A stretch of 41,773 nt of DNA, from positions 1 through 41,773 of the forward strand of contig NZ_VTDQ01000020.1 in assembly GCF_015627175.1 (NCBI RefSeq), in the 5' to 3' direction. Below are positions 29,050 through 37,021 of this stretch, in pieces; positions within the stretch are counted from its first letter, which is position 1, and every line of letters begins with the position of its first letter. The notes beneath the pieces were generated by a model. That model did not search any database. It was not told where the DNA came from and was given only the letters and a program-made list of their open reading frames with translations. The stretch is from Acinetobacter pollinis (GTDB taxonomy: Bacteria; Pseudomonadota; Gammaproteobacteria; Pseudomonadales; Moraxellaceae). The position numbers and the translations under genes were made by a program.

Positions 29050-29253
29050 TTACTCGTCTTCATCATCAAAATCATCATCGTCAAAGTCAAAATCAAATTC
29101 TTTTAACTCTTTTTCAAGACGACGTTGTGCAAGTAAATCATCAATTAGACGACGCTTCTCTAATGATTCTTTTGCAGTGATTTTACTTGATGACTCATCG
29201 AAACCATTATCATCATCATAACTTTCATCTAATTCAAAATCTGTAGAAGACAC
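29050..29253 (-). CDS. Small acidic protein, possibly PA3496-like
   Basis: This is a 67-residue, highly charged cytoplasmic protein. The middle has a basic amphipathic segment, EKRRLIDDLLAQRRLEKEL, and the last 15 residues are almost only D, E and F (FDFDFDDDDFDDEDE). The R-R-L-I-x-D-x-L-x-x-R-R-L-x-K-x-L pattern recalls the PA3496 family (putative envelope integrity), but this is a faint similarity from memory. The start is GTG 29253 with GAGGTG at a 7-base spacing, a good ribosome-binding site that supports a real gene. It lies upstream of the UPF0149 gene on the same strand and is divergent from rpoD. Confidence 0.7.
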   Translation of the reverse strand: MSSTDFELDESYDDDNGFDESSSKITAKESLEKRRLIDDLLAQRRLEKELKEFDFDFDDDDFDDEDE

Positions 29254-29423
29254 TCAACTACACCTCAGTAAACAATACCTTTCAATCCGCTATTTATCTC
29301 TCTTCTAGCACTTTGTCAAGAAGAAAGTCGTTATATACTGATATTCCCATTAAAACTGCTTTTTTTATAGTAGAATTTACCAATATCATTTAATCCTAAT
29401 GACGATCATGACAAGGCATAACC

Positions 29424-29453
29424 TTGAAAAAAATAGATATGCCCCGATATAAA
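29424..29453 (+). promoter_or_regulatory. Distal candidate rpoD promoter
   Basis: TTGAAA, an 18-base spacer and TATAAA, about 130 bases before the rpoD start. Another TATAAT with a TG one base upstream lies at 29477-29482. Confidence 0.35.
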
Positions 29454-29526
29454 AAACAATAACCCACTAGATTTGATATAATGTCAAACAGCAAATATCA
29501 TTTCTTAAAAAAATATTGGTAAATTG

Positions 29527-29535
29527 TGCTATAAT
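29527..29535 (+). promoter_or_regulatory. Proximal rpoD promoter, extended -10
   Basis: TGCTATAAT is a consensus extended -10 element, with only an A-rich -35 region. It would start the transcript near 29542, about 40 bases before the rpoD ATG. The rest of the 328 bases between 29253 and 29582 holds the distal promoter candidates and no gene. Confidence 0.5.
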
Positions 29536-29581
29536 GCACGGTTTTTCACTGCCACAGATTCAACTAAAGAGTAAGCATAAG

Positions 29582-31474
29582 ATGAGCGATATGAATTCCC
29601 CTACTTCTCAAGTAGCGGCTCTGATTAGCCGAGGCAAAGAACAAGGTTACTTAACTTACGCTGAGGTTAACGATCATCTCCCAGACTCGATTACCGAAAG
29701 CGAACAAATAGAAGACATTATTCAAATGCTTCAAGATGTTGGTATTCCTGTTCATGAACGTGCTCCTGAAACTGATGACACTGTGTTTGGTGAGTCCGCA
29801 GATGCTGGTGATGAAGTTGCAGAAGAAGAAGCTGCGGCTGTTTTAGCATCGGTAGAAAGTGAACCTGGTCGAACCACTGATCCAGTGCGTATGTATATGC
29901 GTGAGATGGGTACGGTAGAGCTTCTTACTCGAGAAGGTGAAATTAGTATTGCAAAACGCATCGAAGAAGGTATTCGTGACGTATTACATGCTATTGCTTA
30001 CTGGCCAAATGCTGTCGAAGTCGTACTTAAAGAATATGAAGATTACAACAACGGTGAACGTCGTTTAGCAGACATTCTTTCAGGTTATTTAGATCCTGAA
30101 TCAGATGAAGAAATTCCTGAAGTATTAGAAGATGAAACACATTTAGATGATGATGAAGAATCGACTAGTACTTCAAATAAATCTAAAAAAGACAACAAAT
30201 TAGATGAAGATGACGAAGAGTCAGATTCGGAGTCAGATGATTCAGAAGGTGATTCTGGACCAGATCCTGAAATTGCACGTGTTCGCTTTTCAGAGTTGCA
30301 ACAAGCATGGACTTCAACAAAAGAAGTTGTGGCAAAATATGGCCGTGAATCAAAAGAAGCGAATGAGTCTCTACAAAACTTAGCAACTGTCTTTATGATG
30401 TTTAAGTTTACTCCTCGTCTATTTGAAATCATTTCTGAAATGATTCGTGGTACACACGAACAAATTCGCCAATCTGAACGCGAAATTATGCGCTATGCAT
30501 TACGTCGTGGTCGTATGGATCGTAACCAATTTAGAAAAACTTTCCCAGGACAAGAATCTAATTTGGCATGGTTAGATGAGCAAATTCAAGTAACGCCAAC
30601 TGAAATGCGCGCTTATTTAGAAAAAGTACGTCCAGATATTATTGCATTTCAACAAAAGATTGCAGACACAGAAAAAGACCTCGGTCTATCTGTAGCAGAA
30701 ATTAAAGATATTTCTAAACGCATGACCGTTGGCGAAGCAAAAGCTCATCGTGCGAAAAAAGAAATGGTGGAAGCAAACTTACGTCTTGTAATTTCTATTG
30801 CAAAGAAATATACAAACCGAGGCCTACAATTCTTGGATCTTATTCAAGAAGGTAACATTGGTCTGATGAAAGCTGTAGATAAGTTTGAATATCGCCGTGG
30901 TTATAAATTCTCAACTTATGCAACATGGTGGATTCGCCAAGCAATTACACGTTCAATTGCAGACCAAGCGAGAACTATCCGTATTCCTGTACATATGATC
31001 GAAACGATTAATAAAATTAATCGTGTATCACGTCAGTTATTACAAGAAATGGGACGAGAACCAACTCCAGAAGAACTTGGTGAACGTTTAGAAATGGATG
31101 AAGTTCGTGTTCGTAAAGTTTTAAAAATTGCAAAAGAACCAATTTCAATGGAAACGCCAATTGGTGATGATGAAGATTCGCACCTAGGTGATTTTATTGA
31201 AGATGCAAATATTACATCTCCTGTAGATGCTGCAACTTCTGAAGGTTTAAAAGAAGCAACACGTGATGTTCTTGAAAACTTAACAGAACGTGAAGCACGT
31301 GTATTAAAAATGCGCTTTGGTATTGATATGCCAACAGATCATACACTTGAAGAAGTAGGTAAACAATTTGACGTTACTCGTGAGCGTATTCGTCAAATTG
31401 AAGCAAAAGCTTTACGCAAACTACGTCACCCTTCTCGCTCTGAACACTTACGCTCATTCTTAGAAAATGACTAA
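29582..31474 (+). CDS. rpoD: RNA polymerase sigma factor RpoD (sigma-70)
   Basis: This is the primary sigma factor. The 630-residue protein (E. coli 613) has an N-terminal region 1.1 ([20 protein letters not shown]), region 1.2 ([17 protein letters not shown]), a non-conserved insert, and regions 2.1-2.4 ([57 protein letters not shown], given by its ends). Region 3 includes [16 protein letters not shown], and region 4.2 is the helix-turn-helix [25 protein letters not shown]. The insert at about residues 175-230 is unusually acidic, with long D/E/S runs. I chose ATG 29582 (MSDMNSP) on family grounds; the frame upstream is the promoter region. Upstream and downstream are own signals, so it is a single unit. 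Confidence 0.97.
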   Translation: MSDMNSPTSQVAALISRGKEQGYLTYAEVNDHLPDSITESEQIEDIIQMLQDVGIPVHERAPETDDTVFGESADAGDEVAEEEAAAVLASVESEPGRTTDPVRMYMREMGTVELLTREGEISIAKRIEEGIRDVLHAIAYWPNAVEVVLKEYEDYNNGERRLADILSGYLDPESDEEIPEVLEDETHLDDDEESTSTSNKSKKDNKLDEDDEESDSESDDSEGDSGPDPEIARVRFSELQQAWTSTKEVVAKYGRESKEANESLQNLATVFMMFKFTPRLFEIISEMIRGTHEQIRQSEREIMRYALRRGRMDRNQFRKTFPGQESNLAWLDEQIQVTPTEMRAYLEKVRPDIIAFQQKIADTEKDLGLSVAEIKDISKRMTVGEAKAHRAKKEMVEANLRLVISIAKKYTNRGLQFLDLIQEGNIGLMKAVDKFEYRRGYKFSTYATWWIRQAITRSIADQARTIRIPVHMIETINKINRVSRQLLQEMGREPTPEELGERLEMDEVRVRKVLKIAKEPISMETPIGDDEDSHLGDFIEDANITSPVDAATSEGLKEATRDVLENLTEREARVLKMRFGIDMPTDHTLEEVGKQFDVTRERIRQIEAKALRKLRHPSRSEHLRSFLEND

Positions 31475-31495
31475 GTCCTTTAGGTTGAAAAAATA

Positions 31496-31523
31496 AGATA
31501 TATCCTTATATAAGGATATATCT
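31496..31523. repeat. 28-bp perfect palindrome after rpoD
   Basis: Starting with AGATATATCCTTAT and ending with ATAAGGATATATCT, the sequence is exactly self-complementary over 28 bases. It lies 22 bases after the rpoD stop and in front of a second hairpin. Confidence 0.6.
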
Positions 31524-31531
31524 GATATAAA

Positions 31532-31557
31532 AAACGTCTGCGTATTTGCAGACGTTT
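31532..31557 (+). terminator. Hairpin between rpoD and ybeD
   Basis: AAACGTCTGC and GCAGACGTTT form a perfect 10-bp stem around a 6-base loop. The T-run after it is short on the plus strand (TTT, then CT) and longer on the minus strand. It ends 19 bases before the ybeD ATG. Confidence 0.55.
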
Positions 31558-31575
31558 CTACATAAAGAGGCGCAT

Positions 31576-31863
31576 ATGTTAGACCGTACCCCATCAAGAG
31601 AATTACGTGAAGATCTTTGGGTTTTCCCTATGGATTATCCAATTAAACTCATTGGTGAAGCTGGTGATGACCTACATCATGCTGTTGTTGATATTTTACT
31701 CAAGCATTTCCCAGATTTCAAAAAGGAAACGCTTACTGTACAACCTTCACGTACTGGAAAGTATCATTCAATTACAGCTAATTTACGTTTTGATGAACTC
31801 GAGCAAGTCCATGCGCTGTATGCAGATCTCGCTGCTTGTCCGCTGATTAAAACCGCATTATAA
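31576..31863 (+). CDS. ybeD: DUF493 family protein (YbeD)
   Basis: This is a 95-residue ACT-like-fold protein, the YbeD family, whose gene lies next to lipB in many gammaproteobacteria and which is thought to be linked to lipoate metabolism. The sequence has LWVFPMDYPIKLIGEAGDDL at the N-terminus, the family's conserved FPxDYPIKxxG core, and the C-terminal strand-helix pair GKYHSITANLRFDELEQVHALYADLAA (given by its ends). ATG 31576 has AGAGG at a 6-7 base spacing; a longer open frame from 31546 reaches into the terminator hairpin and is not used. lipB follows after a weak terminator. Confidence 0.88.
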   Translation: MLDRTPSRELREDLWVFPMDYPIKLIGEAGDDLHHAVVDILLKHFPDFKKETLTVQPSRTGKYHSITANLRFDELEQVHALYADLAACPLIKTAL

Positions 31864-31871
31864 AATAAAGT

Positions 31872-31905
31872 AACCAGTACATCAGTGACTGGTTTCTTTT
31901 TATTT
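31872..31905 (+). terminator. Terminator between ybeD and lipB
   Basis: AACCAGT pairs with ACTGGTT around a 9-base loop, followed by TCTTTTTATTT. It begins 9 bases after the ybeD stop. It may let part of the transcription through into lipB. Confidence 0.65.
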
Positions 31906-31930
31906 GAAGATCAAACCAAGGTTATATCAC

Positions 31931-32599
31931 ATGTGTGAGTCTAACATTGCTACCTCACCTCTCCTGAAAATTCGTTGCTTTAATGAACCAAAAGATTACA
32001 AACACATGTTTGAATCGATGAAGAACTTCACGAATGAGAGAGATGAAACAACACCTGATGAAATATGGCTATTGCAGCATCAAGAAGTATTAACTCAAGG
32101 TCAGGCAGGCAAAGCCGAACATATTCTTGTTAAAAGTGACGTTCCCATTGTACAAACAGACCGTGGAGGACAAGTTACTTGGCATGGCCCAGGTCAACTC
32201 GTTGCCTACTTTTTGCTAGATTTAAATCGTTTATCTTGGAATGTAAGAACATTAGTAAGTTTTGCTGAAAATATGATGATTGAGCTACTCTCAGCCTATC
32301 AGATTAAAGCTTATGCCAAACCAGATGCACCTGGTGTTTATGTCGACGAAAAAAAAATTGGCTCTTTAGGATTTAAAATACGTAAAGGTCGTAGTTATCA
32401 TGGATTTGCACTCAATATCGATTGTCAACTTGAGCGTTTTTTAACAATTAATCCATGTGGCTATGCTGGTTTAGAAATGACTCGTGTTCATAATCTAGTA
32501 TCTTCTTCACCGCCATCAATAGACATCCTCTACCAAGATATTATTTCTTATTTATCGAATAAGGTATACTTTCAAAATATTCACATTAGCCATGAATAG
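31931..32599 (+). CDS. lipB: Octanoyl-[ACP]:protein N-octanoyltransferase
   Basis: LipB moves an octanoyl group from acyl carrier protein onto lipoyl domains such as that of SucB, the first step of endogenous lipoylation. The 222-residue protein (E. coli 213) has the conserved [58 protein letters not shown] and [13 protein letters not shown] blocks, with the catalytic Lys (KIGSLG) and Cys (NPCGY). The ATG at 31931 has AAGG at a 9-base spacing; a TTG start at 31904 would overlap the terminator and is not used. It lies 9 bases before the next gene, so it is probably translated in one operon with the SCP2-like and alcohol dehydrogenase genes. Confidence 0.95.
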   Translation: MCESNIATSPLLKIRCFNEPKDYKHMFESMKNFTNERDETTPDEIWLLQHQEVLTQGQAGKAEHILVKSDVPIVQTDRGGQVTWHGPGQLVAYFLLDLNRLSWNVRTLVSFAENMMIELLSAYQIKAYAKPDAPGVYVDEKKIGSLGFKIRKGRSYHGFALNIDCQLERFLTINPCGYAGLEMTRVHNLVSSSPPSIDILYQDIISYLSNKVYFQNIHISHE

Positions 32600-32608
32600 G
32601 GATATCGC

Positions 32609-33133
32609 ATGCAAATAAGTCAAATCAAACCCAACATACAGCATATGTATGTCAAGTTAATGATGGAAGTCATTGGGAGAGGATTGGTTACAGCAAGCCA
32701 AATAGACCACGAAATTCAAAAAGAAATTCAAGGATTTCCTACTGGATTTATTTTTGCAATGAAAGTATTCCCTCATGGCCCATCATTTAAAATTAAAGTA
32801 TTAGATAATAAACAACTTCAATTAATAGATGACACCACCAAGCCTCATCTTAGTATTATCTTTAAACATATTTACCATGCATACCTCGTATTTTCTTTCC
32901 AAGAAAGTACTGCACGTGCATTTGCAAACGATCGAATGGTTGCAGATGGAGATTTATCTTATGCCATTCGTCTCGTACGCTGCCTAAATAAAATGGAAGC
33001 GTTAATTTTGCCTAAACCTATTGCAACCTTGGCTGTAAAAAACTATCCAGAGCAATTAAAACTTAAAGAAAAGATAAATCATGCTAGTCGTATCTATATC
33101 AAAATTGCACAATCTTTTCTAAAACGGAGTTAA
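32609..33133 (+). CDS. Putative SCP2/UbiT-like lipid-binding protein
   Basis: This is a 174-residue protein without signal peptide or clear transmembrane helix. The middle block, FANDRMVADGDLSYAIRLV followed by RCLNKMEALILP, has the pattern of the SCP2 fold in E. coli UbiT (FFQRRLVIEGDTELGL followed by VKNLMDAIELEQMP). This suggests a lipid- or quinone-binding accessory protein. The match is read by eye and short. It lies between lipB (9 bases) and an iron-type alcohol dehydrogenase (4 bases), which indicates co-transcription. The ATG at 32609 has AGGGATATCGC before it. Confidence 0.7.
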   Translation: MQISQIKPNIQHMYVKLMMEVIGRGLVTASQIDHEIQKEIQGFPTGFIFAMKVFPHGPSFKIKVLDNKQLQLIDDTTKPHLSIIFKHIYHAYLVFSFQESTARAFANDRMVADGDLSYAIRLVRCLNKMEALILPKPIATLAVKNYPEQLKLKEKINHASRIYIKIAQSFLKRS

Positions 33134-33137
33134 TTCT

Positions 33138-34322
33138 ATGAGCAAGCCATATTACGAGTTCTTCTGCCCAGTCAAAATTATTGCTGGTCATGCCGCATTA
33201 GAAAATATTCCTTTTGAACTAAATGCGTTGGGTTCAAAAAAACCAATGATTATTACAGATAAAGGAATAAAAAATAATGGCTTACTTTCTCCTATAGAAG
33301 ATATTTTCTTAGCTGCTGAACAGCAAATCGGTTATATTTTCGATGATGTTCCTGCAGATTCAAGTTTAGAAACGGTACAAACTGCTGCAAAAGCATATAG
33401 AGACTATGAATGTGATGCAATTTTAGCAATTGGTGGTGGTTCAGTAATAGATACTGCTAAGGCCACTAATATTTTAGTATCCGAAGGTGGAGACGATCTT
33501 TTAAAATATTCAGGTGCCCATAATCTACCTAAACCTTTAAAACCTTTCTTTGTTATTCCAACAACTTCAGGTACAGGTTCAGAAGCTACGATGGTTGCAG
33601 TAGTCGCAGATCAAAAGAATAATGTGAAGTTAGCCTTTGCATCAAATTATTTAATGCCAAATGCAGCAATTCTAGATTCTAGAATGACCTTAACCCTACC
33701 TAATCATATTACTGCTATGACAGGCATGGACGCACTTACACATGCCATTGAAGCATATACCTGTATGGCTGCTAATCCGCTAAGTGACGCATATGCAACG
33801 GCTGCCATAAAAAAGATTTCAGAAAATTTATTCGTTGTTTTAGCAAATCCTAAAAATGAGCAAGCACGCCTTGAATTATCACAAGCGTCCACAATGGCAG
33901 GCATTGCATTCTCAAACTCAATGGTTGGTCTTGTTCACTCTTTAGGTCATGCACTTGGTGCAGTTGCACATTTACCACATGGCATTTGTATGAATTTATT
34001 TCTACCTTACGTTTTAGAATATAATTTTTCTGTGAATGCCAATAAAGTCGCAGATCTTCTCCTCCCATTAGCAGGTGCAGAAATATATGCAAACACACCT
34101 GAAGAACATCGTGCAGAGCATGTTATTACTATGATTCTAGCAATGCGAGATCGTTTGTTTGAGCAAGTTCAACTACCAAGAACCTTAAGAGAAACTCATA
34201 AGGTCTCACTTGAGCAACTTGATAAAATTGCAGAGAAAGCACTTGATGATGGTTCAATTATTTATAACCCTAAAGAAGTTACTCTAACCGATTTAAAAAA
34301 CATATTACAGAAAGCATGGTAA
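33138..34322 (+). CDS. Iron-containing alcohol dehydrogenase
   Basis: This is an NAD(P)-dependent class III alcohol dehydrogenase. The 394-residue protein is the usual length. The N-terminal domain has the nucleotide-binding AILAIGGGSVIDTAKA, and the middle has IPTTSGTGSEAT. The metal-site motifs are GMDALTHAIEAY (Asp and His) and VGLVHSLGHALGAVAHLPHG (three His). The closest named relatives are YiaY/AdhB/EutG types and the substrate cannot be told; aldehyde or short-chain alcohol oxidation is likely. The start ATG is 4 bases after the preceding stop, so it is the third gene of a lipB-led operon. A terminator follows. Confidence 0.93.
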   Translation: MSKPYYEFFCPVKIIAGHAALENIPFELNALGSKKPMIITDKGIKNNGLLSPIEDIFLAAEQQIGYIFDDVPADSSLETVQTAAKAYRDYECDAILAIGGGSVIDTAKATNILVSEGGDDLLKYSGAHNLPKPLKPFFVIPTTSGTGSEATMVAVVADQKNNVKLAFASNYLMPNAAILDSRMTLTLPNHITAMTGMDALTHAIEAYTCMAANPLSDAYATAAIKKISENLFVVLANPKNEQARLELSQASTMAGIAFSNSMVGLVHSLGHALGAVAHLPHGICMNLFLPYVLEYNFSVNANKVADLLLPLAGAEIYANTPEEHRAEHVITMILAMRDRLFEQVQLPRTLRETHKVSLEQLDKIAEKALDDGSIIYNPKEVTLTDLKNILQKAW

Positions 34323-34344
34323 TAGGAAAAATAAATAGTATTTA

Positions 34345-34381
34345 AAAAAGCTCGAAAGCGTTTGTATTTTGAGCTTTTTTT
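34345..34381 (+). terminator. Terminator of the lipB operon
   Basis: AAAAAGCTC pairs with GAGCTTTTT with a longer stem continued by AAA/TTT around a G-T pair, followed by a T-run. It starts 22 bases after the alcohol dehydrogenase stop. Confidence 0.75.
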
Positions 34382-34443
34382 ATTATATAAATAAGAAAGT
34401 GCAGTGTAAGAAAAAACAAATCTTGTTAAAAAAACTATTTTTC

Positions 34444-34471
34444 CTTACAAAATTAAGAATCTTACTATAGA
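34444..34471 (+). promoter_or_regulatory. Candidate permease promoter
   Basis: CTTACA, a 16-base spacer and TATAGA, predicting a start near 34478 and a leader of about 80 nt that contains a hairpin. Confidence 0.4.
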
Positions 34472-34500
34472 ATTGCGCGCTTCACTTAAAAAAGCAGGTG

Positions 34501-34523
34501 GGATCGTTCGTCCTACACGATCC
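34501..34523 (+). promoter_or_regulatory. Hairpin in the permease leader
   Basis: GGATCGT and ACGATCC form a 7-bp stem with a 9-base loop, 32 bases upstream of the ATG. No known riboswitch pattern is apparent. Confidence 0.4.
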
Positions 34524-34554
34524 TTAAATTTCTAGTTGATCGTTGATCAAAAAT

Positions 34555-35961
34555 ATGAGGATATCGCCGTTGAATAATACTTCTGGGACTCAACCGGCAG
34601 CTTCACTGCAAAAATCTCTTCTTCTTGGCCATATTATTGTTATTGGGCTTGCATATATCCAACCCATGACTTTATTCGATACTTTTGGAATGGTATCTGA
34701 GGCCAGTGCTCAACATGTTCCAACATCCTACTTTTTTGCACTCTTAGCTGTACTCTTTACAGCCGTAAGCTATGGCCATATGATTAAGCGCTATCCATCA
34801 TCTGGATCAGCCTATACTTATGTCCAACGATCAATTCATCCAAATGCTGGATTTATGGTAGGTTGGTCATCACTTCTTGATTATATCTTAAGTCCAATGG
34901 TCAATATTTTATTGGCTGTCATTTACCTTACCAGCATGTTCCCGGATGTAAATCATTGGGTTTGGGTTGTAGGCTTAACGTTATTCATGACATGGGTCAA
35001 TTTAAGGGGCATCAAGTTTGTTGCAAACCTAAATGGTCTAATCGTACTATTTCAGATTTTAGTCATTGTTATTTTTACATTTTTAATTATTAAACAATTA
35101 CTTGTAGGAAACACTGCACTGAACACGCTAGGCTTGTCTCAATCACACGATGCACATATTTGGTCAACTACGCCTTTTTTTAGCGAGCATGCACAAATTG
35201 GAACACTCATTGGTGGTGCAACCATTTTATGCTTCTCATTCACAGGATTCGATGCTCTTAGCTCTCTCGCAGAAGAAACGCATGATACCGATAAAGTTCT
35301 GCCACGTGCAATTTTTCTTACTGCACTTATTTCTGGTTTAATTTTTATCGCAGCAACATATTTCATGCAACTGTACTTTCCAGGTAATCCTAGTCAATAC
35401 TTTGCTGATGTAAATGCAACCCAACCCGATATTTTACGTATTGTAGGTGGTGAGCTTTTTAAATCAGTTATTCTTGGTTTTGCAATCATTACCGTAATGG
35501 CATCAGGGATTTCTGCACATGCAGGTGTATCGCGTCTAATGTATGTTATGGGACGTGATGGTGTATTTAATAAAAAATATTTTGGTCAAATTAGTACCAA
35601 AACAGCCGTACCAAAATTTAATATTATTTTGGTAGGAATAATTGCACTATCTGCAGGATTTACAGATTTAGACCACGTTGTTTCTTTAATTAGTTTTGGT
35701 GCGTTAACAGCATTCAGTTTTGTAAATCTTTCTGTACTTTCGCAGTATGCATTACGCGAAGGTCGTGTCAAAACGCCTAAAGAAATTTTTAACTACGTTG
35801 TTATACCTAGTCTAGGTTTTATTGCAGTAGGTCTGCTGTGGCTGCAAATCGATCACACTGCATTAAAATGGGGAATTGTATGGGCCGTTATTGGGGTCTT
35901 ATTCCTAGGTTATAAAACAAAAGGATTTAAAATTCCACCTCCACAATATAAGAACGATTAA
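34555..35961 (+). CDS. APC-family amino acid/polyamine permease, PuuP-like
   Basis: This is an inner-membrane importer of the amino acid-polyamine-organocation superfamily. The 468-residue protein has about 12 hydrophobic helices. The start of the first helix, LLLGHIIVIGLAYIQPMTLF, together with the FTAVSYGHMIKRYPSSGSAYTYVQ and GFMVGWSSLLDYILSPM blocks, is typical of the putrescine importer PuuP group, while FSFTGFDALSSLAEET is the conserved TM6-8 region. Substrates are therefore probably polyamines or related amines. The start is uncertain: ATG 34555 has no Shine-Dalgarno sequence, whereas a TTG at 34570 has GAGG 9 bases upstream. It has its own promoter and terminator, and no catabolic genes of the pathway are adjacent. 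Confidence 0.9.
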   Translation: MRISPLNNTSGTQPAASLQKSLLLGHIIVIGLAYIQPMTLFDTFGMVSEASAQHVPTSYFFALLAVLFTAVSYGHMIKRYPSSGSAYTYVQRSIHPNAGFMVGWSSLLDYILSPMVNILLAVIYLTSMFPDVNHWVWVVGLTLFMTWVNLRGIKFVANLNGLIVLFQILVIVIFTFLIIKQLLVGNTALNTLGLSQSHDAHIWSTTPFFSEHAQIGTLIGGATILCFSFTGFDALSSLAEETHDTDKVLPRAIFLTALISGLIFIAATYFMQLYFPGNPSQYFADVNATQPDILRIVGGELFKSVILGFAIITVMASGISAHAGVSRLMYVMGRDGVFNKKYFGQISTKTAVPKFNIILVGIIALSAGFTDLDHVVSLISFGALTAFSFVNLSVLSQYALREGRVKTPKEIFNYVVIPSLGFIAVGLLWLQIDHTALKWGIVWAVIGVLFLGYKTKGFKIPPPQYKND

Positions 35962-35963
35962 AT

Positions 35964-35997
35964 AAAAAAACCAGCGACTAGATCGCTGGTTTTTTTA
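35964..35997 (+). terminator. Bidirectional terminator after the permease
   Basis: AAAAAAACCAGCGA pairs perfectly with TCGCTGGTTTTTTT around the loop ctaga. It also serves the convergent flavodoxin gene, which stops 10 bases away. Confidence 0.9.
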
Positions 35998-36006
35998 TAT
36001 TAGATG

Positions 36007-36564
36007 CTACAGTCCTGTTATTTTTTCAGTGATTTCTTTAACTCTTTTTGCAAATACTCTTGCCGTTTCTAAGTCACCTTGAGGAATCTCATCTACACTT
36101 GCATCAGATGGCGACTGCACCAATAATCCGATTGAACCGCCTAAATTATTAACATCATTACGTGTTGAATTTTTTGTATTTGCAGGTAATAAGCCTAAAC
36201 TTACCCATATTCCACCATGCTGTGATGCCAGTGTTTGAAGCTCAATCAGTGTATTTTGTTTGTCACCATTTAAGCTTGCACTATTGGTAAACCCTGCAAA
36301 TACTTTATCTTGCCAACCTCGTACAAACCAAATTTTAGATGAGGCGTCTGCAAACTTTTTAAACTGCCATGGTGCTGCACCCATATATGTTGGTGCACCA
36401 AATACAATTGCATTTGCTTGCTCTAAAACATCCCAACCTTCTTGTGCAACTTCACCTTCTGAATTAATTTCAACCAATGTTGCATCTGAAGCCTTTGCAA
36501 AGGTTTCTGCAATAACTTTCGTGTGTCCATACCCTGAAAAATAAACAACTGCAATTTTAGCCAT
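36007..36564 (-). CDS. Flavodoxin-fold NAD(P)H-dependent oxidoreductase
   Basis: This is an FMN-binding redox protein of the flavodoxin/WrbA type. The 185-residue protein begins KIAVVYFSGYGHTKVIAET, the phosphate-binding loop of the fold, and has the FMN-side loops VFGAPTYMGAAPWQFKK and FTNSASLNGDKQNTL. A quinone or nitro-compound reductase role is plausible; the exact substrate is unknown. The ATG at 36564 has GGTGGGATC before it. It is divergent from an HxlR regulator, with an inverted repeat inside its promoter spacer, so it is probably the regulated target of that protein. Confidence 0.88.
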   Translation of the reverse strand: MAKIAVVYFSGYGHTKVIAETFAKASDATLVEINSEGEVAQEGWDVLEQANAIVFGAPTYMGAAPWQFKKFADASSKIWFVRGWQDKVFAGFTNSASLNGDKQNTLIELQTLASQHGGIWVSLGLLPANTKNSTRNDVNNLGGSIGLLVQSPSDASVDEIPQGDLETARVFAKRVKEITEKITGL

Positions 36565-36594
36565 GATCCCACCTCTATGTTTTATGTCATATTG

Positions 36595-36622
36595 ATAATA
36601 TACTTTAGAAACTAAGTGTCAA
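36595..36622 (-). promoter_or_regulatory. Promoter of the flavodoxin gene with an inverted repeat in the spacer
   Basis: On the minus strand, a perfect TTGACA, a 16-base spacer and TATTAT. The spacer itself is the near-perfect inverted repeat ACTTTAG-AA-ACTAAGT (36602-36617), with a bulged T. This is the expected place for a repressor of the HxlR type to bind. Confidence 0.65.
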
Positions 36623-36624
36623 TA

Positions 36625-36642
36625 AGTTACCTAGATGTAACT
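36625..36642. promoter_or_regulatory. Second inverted repeat between flavodoxin and hxlR genes
   Basis: AGTTAC, 6 bases, GTAACT: a perfect 6-base repeat ending 10 bases before the HxlR gene's start, near its ribosome-binding site. It may be an autoregulatory operator. Confidence 0.4.
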
Positions 36643-36652
36643 GGGAGGAAAA

Positions 36653-37021
36653 ATGAGTCAACTTAATGCCTACAATGTATGTAGCATGGATTGTCCAGCA
36701 CGTTTATTTTTTGAGACTTTGGCAGATAAGTGGGTATTATTAATTATTACTACACTAGAAGAAAATGCTCAACATTTTAATTTACTGAAAAAAACAATAG
36801 AAGGAATTTCACCAAAAGTACTTTCTCAGAAATTAAAACATTTAGAGCGATACGGATTTATACAGCGAACAGTTTTAGATACATCACCTATTCGTGTTGA
36901 ATATACACTCACAACGTTCGGAAAGGATTTTGCCCAAACTGCATATCAAATGAAATTGTGGGCAGAAAAAAATATCGATAAAGTTCTATTTGCACAAAAA
37001 GAGTATGACAATTGTCATTAA
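36653..37021 (+). CDS. HxlR-family transcriptional regulator
   Basis: This is a winged helix-turn-helix repressor of 122 residues. The family pattern is clear: [14 protein letters not shown] near the start, the recognition helix [17 protein letters not shown], and the wing [14 protein letters not shown]. Two Cys residues, C10 and C14 (CSMDC), lie before the first helix and resemble those of redox or quinone sensors of this family (YodB/QorR types). GGAGG lies 4 bases before ATG 36653. It is divergent from the flavodoxin gene with inverted repeats between the two, so it probably represses that gene in response to an oxidant or quinone. Its stop overlaps that of trmL in the TTAA sequence. Confidence 0.92.
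   Translation: MSQLNAYNVCSMDCPARLFFETLADKWVLLIITTLEENAQHFNLLKKTIEGISPKVLSQKLKHLERYGFIQRTVLDTSPIRVEYTLTTFGKDFAQTAYQMKLWAEKNIDKVLFAQKEYDNCH

Noticed and set aside
34490..34530. Guanidine or polyamine riboswitch before the permease
   Set aside because: The hairpin lacks the ACGR loops of mini-ykkC and the other consensus bases of guanidine aptamers; only a simple stem is supported.
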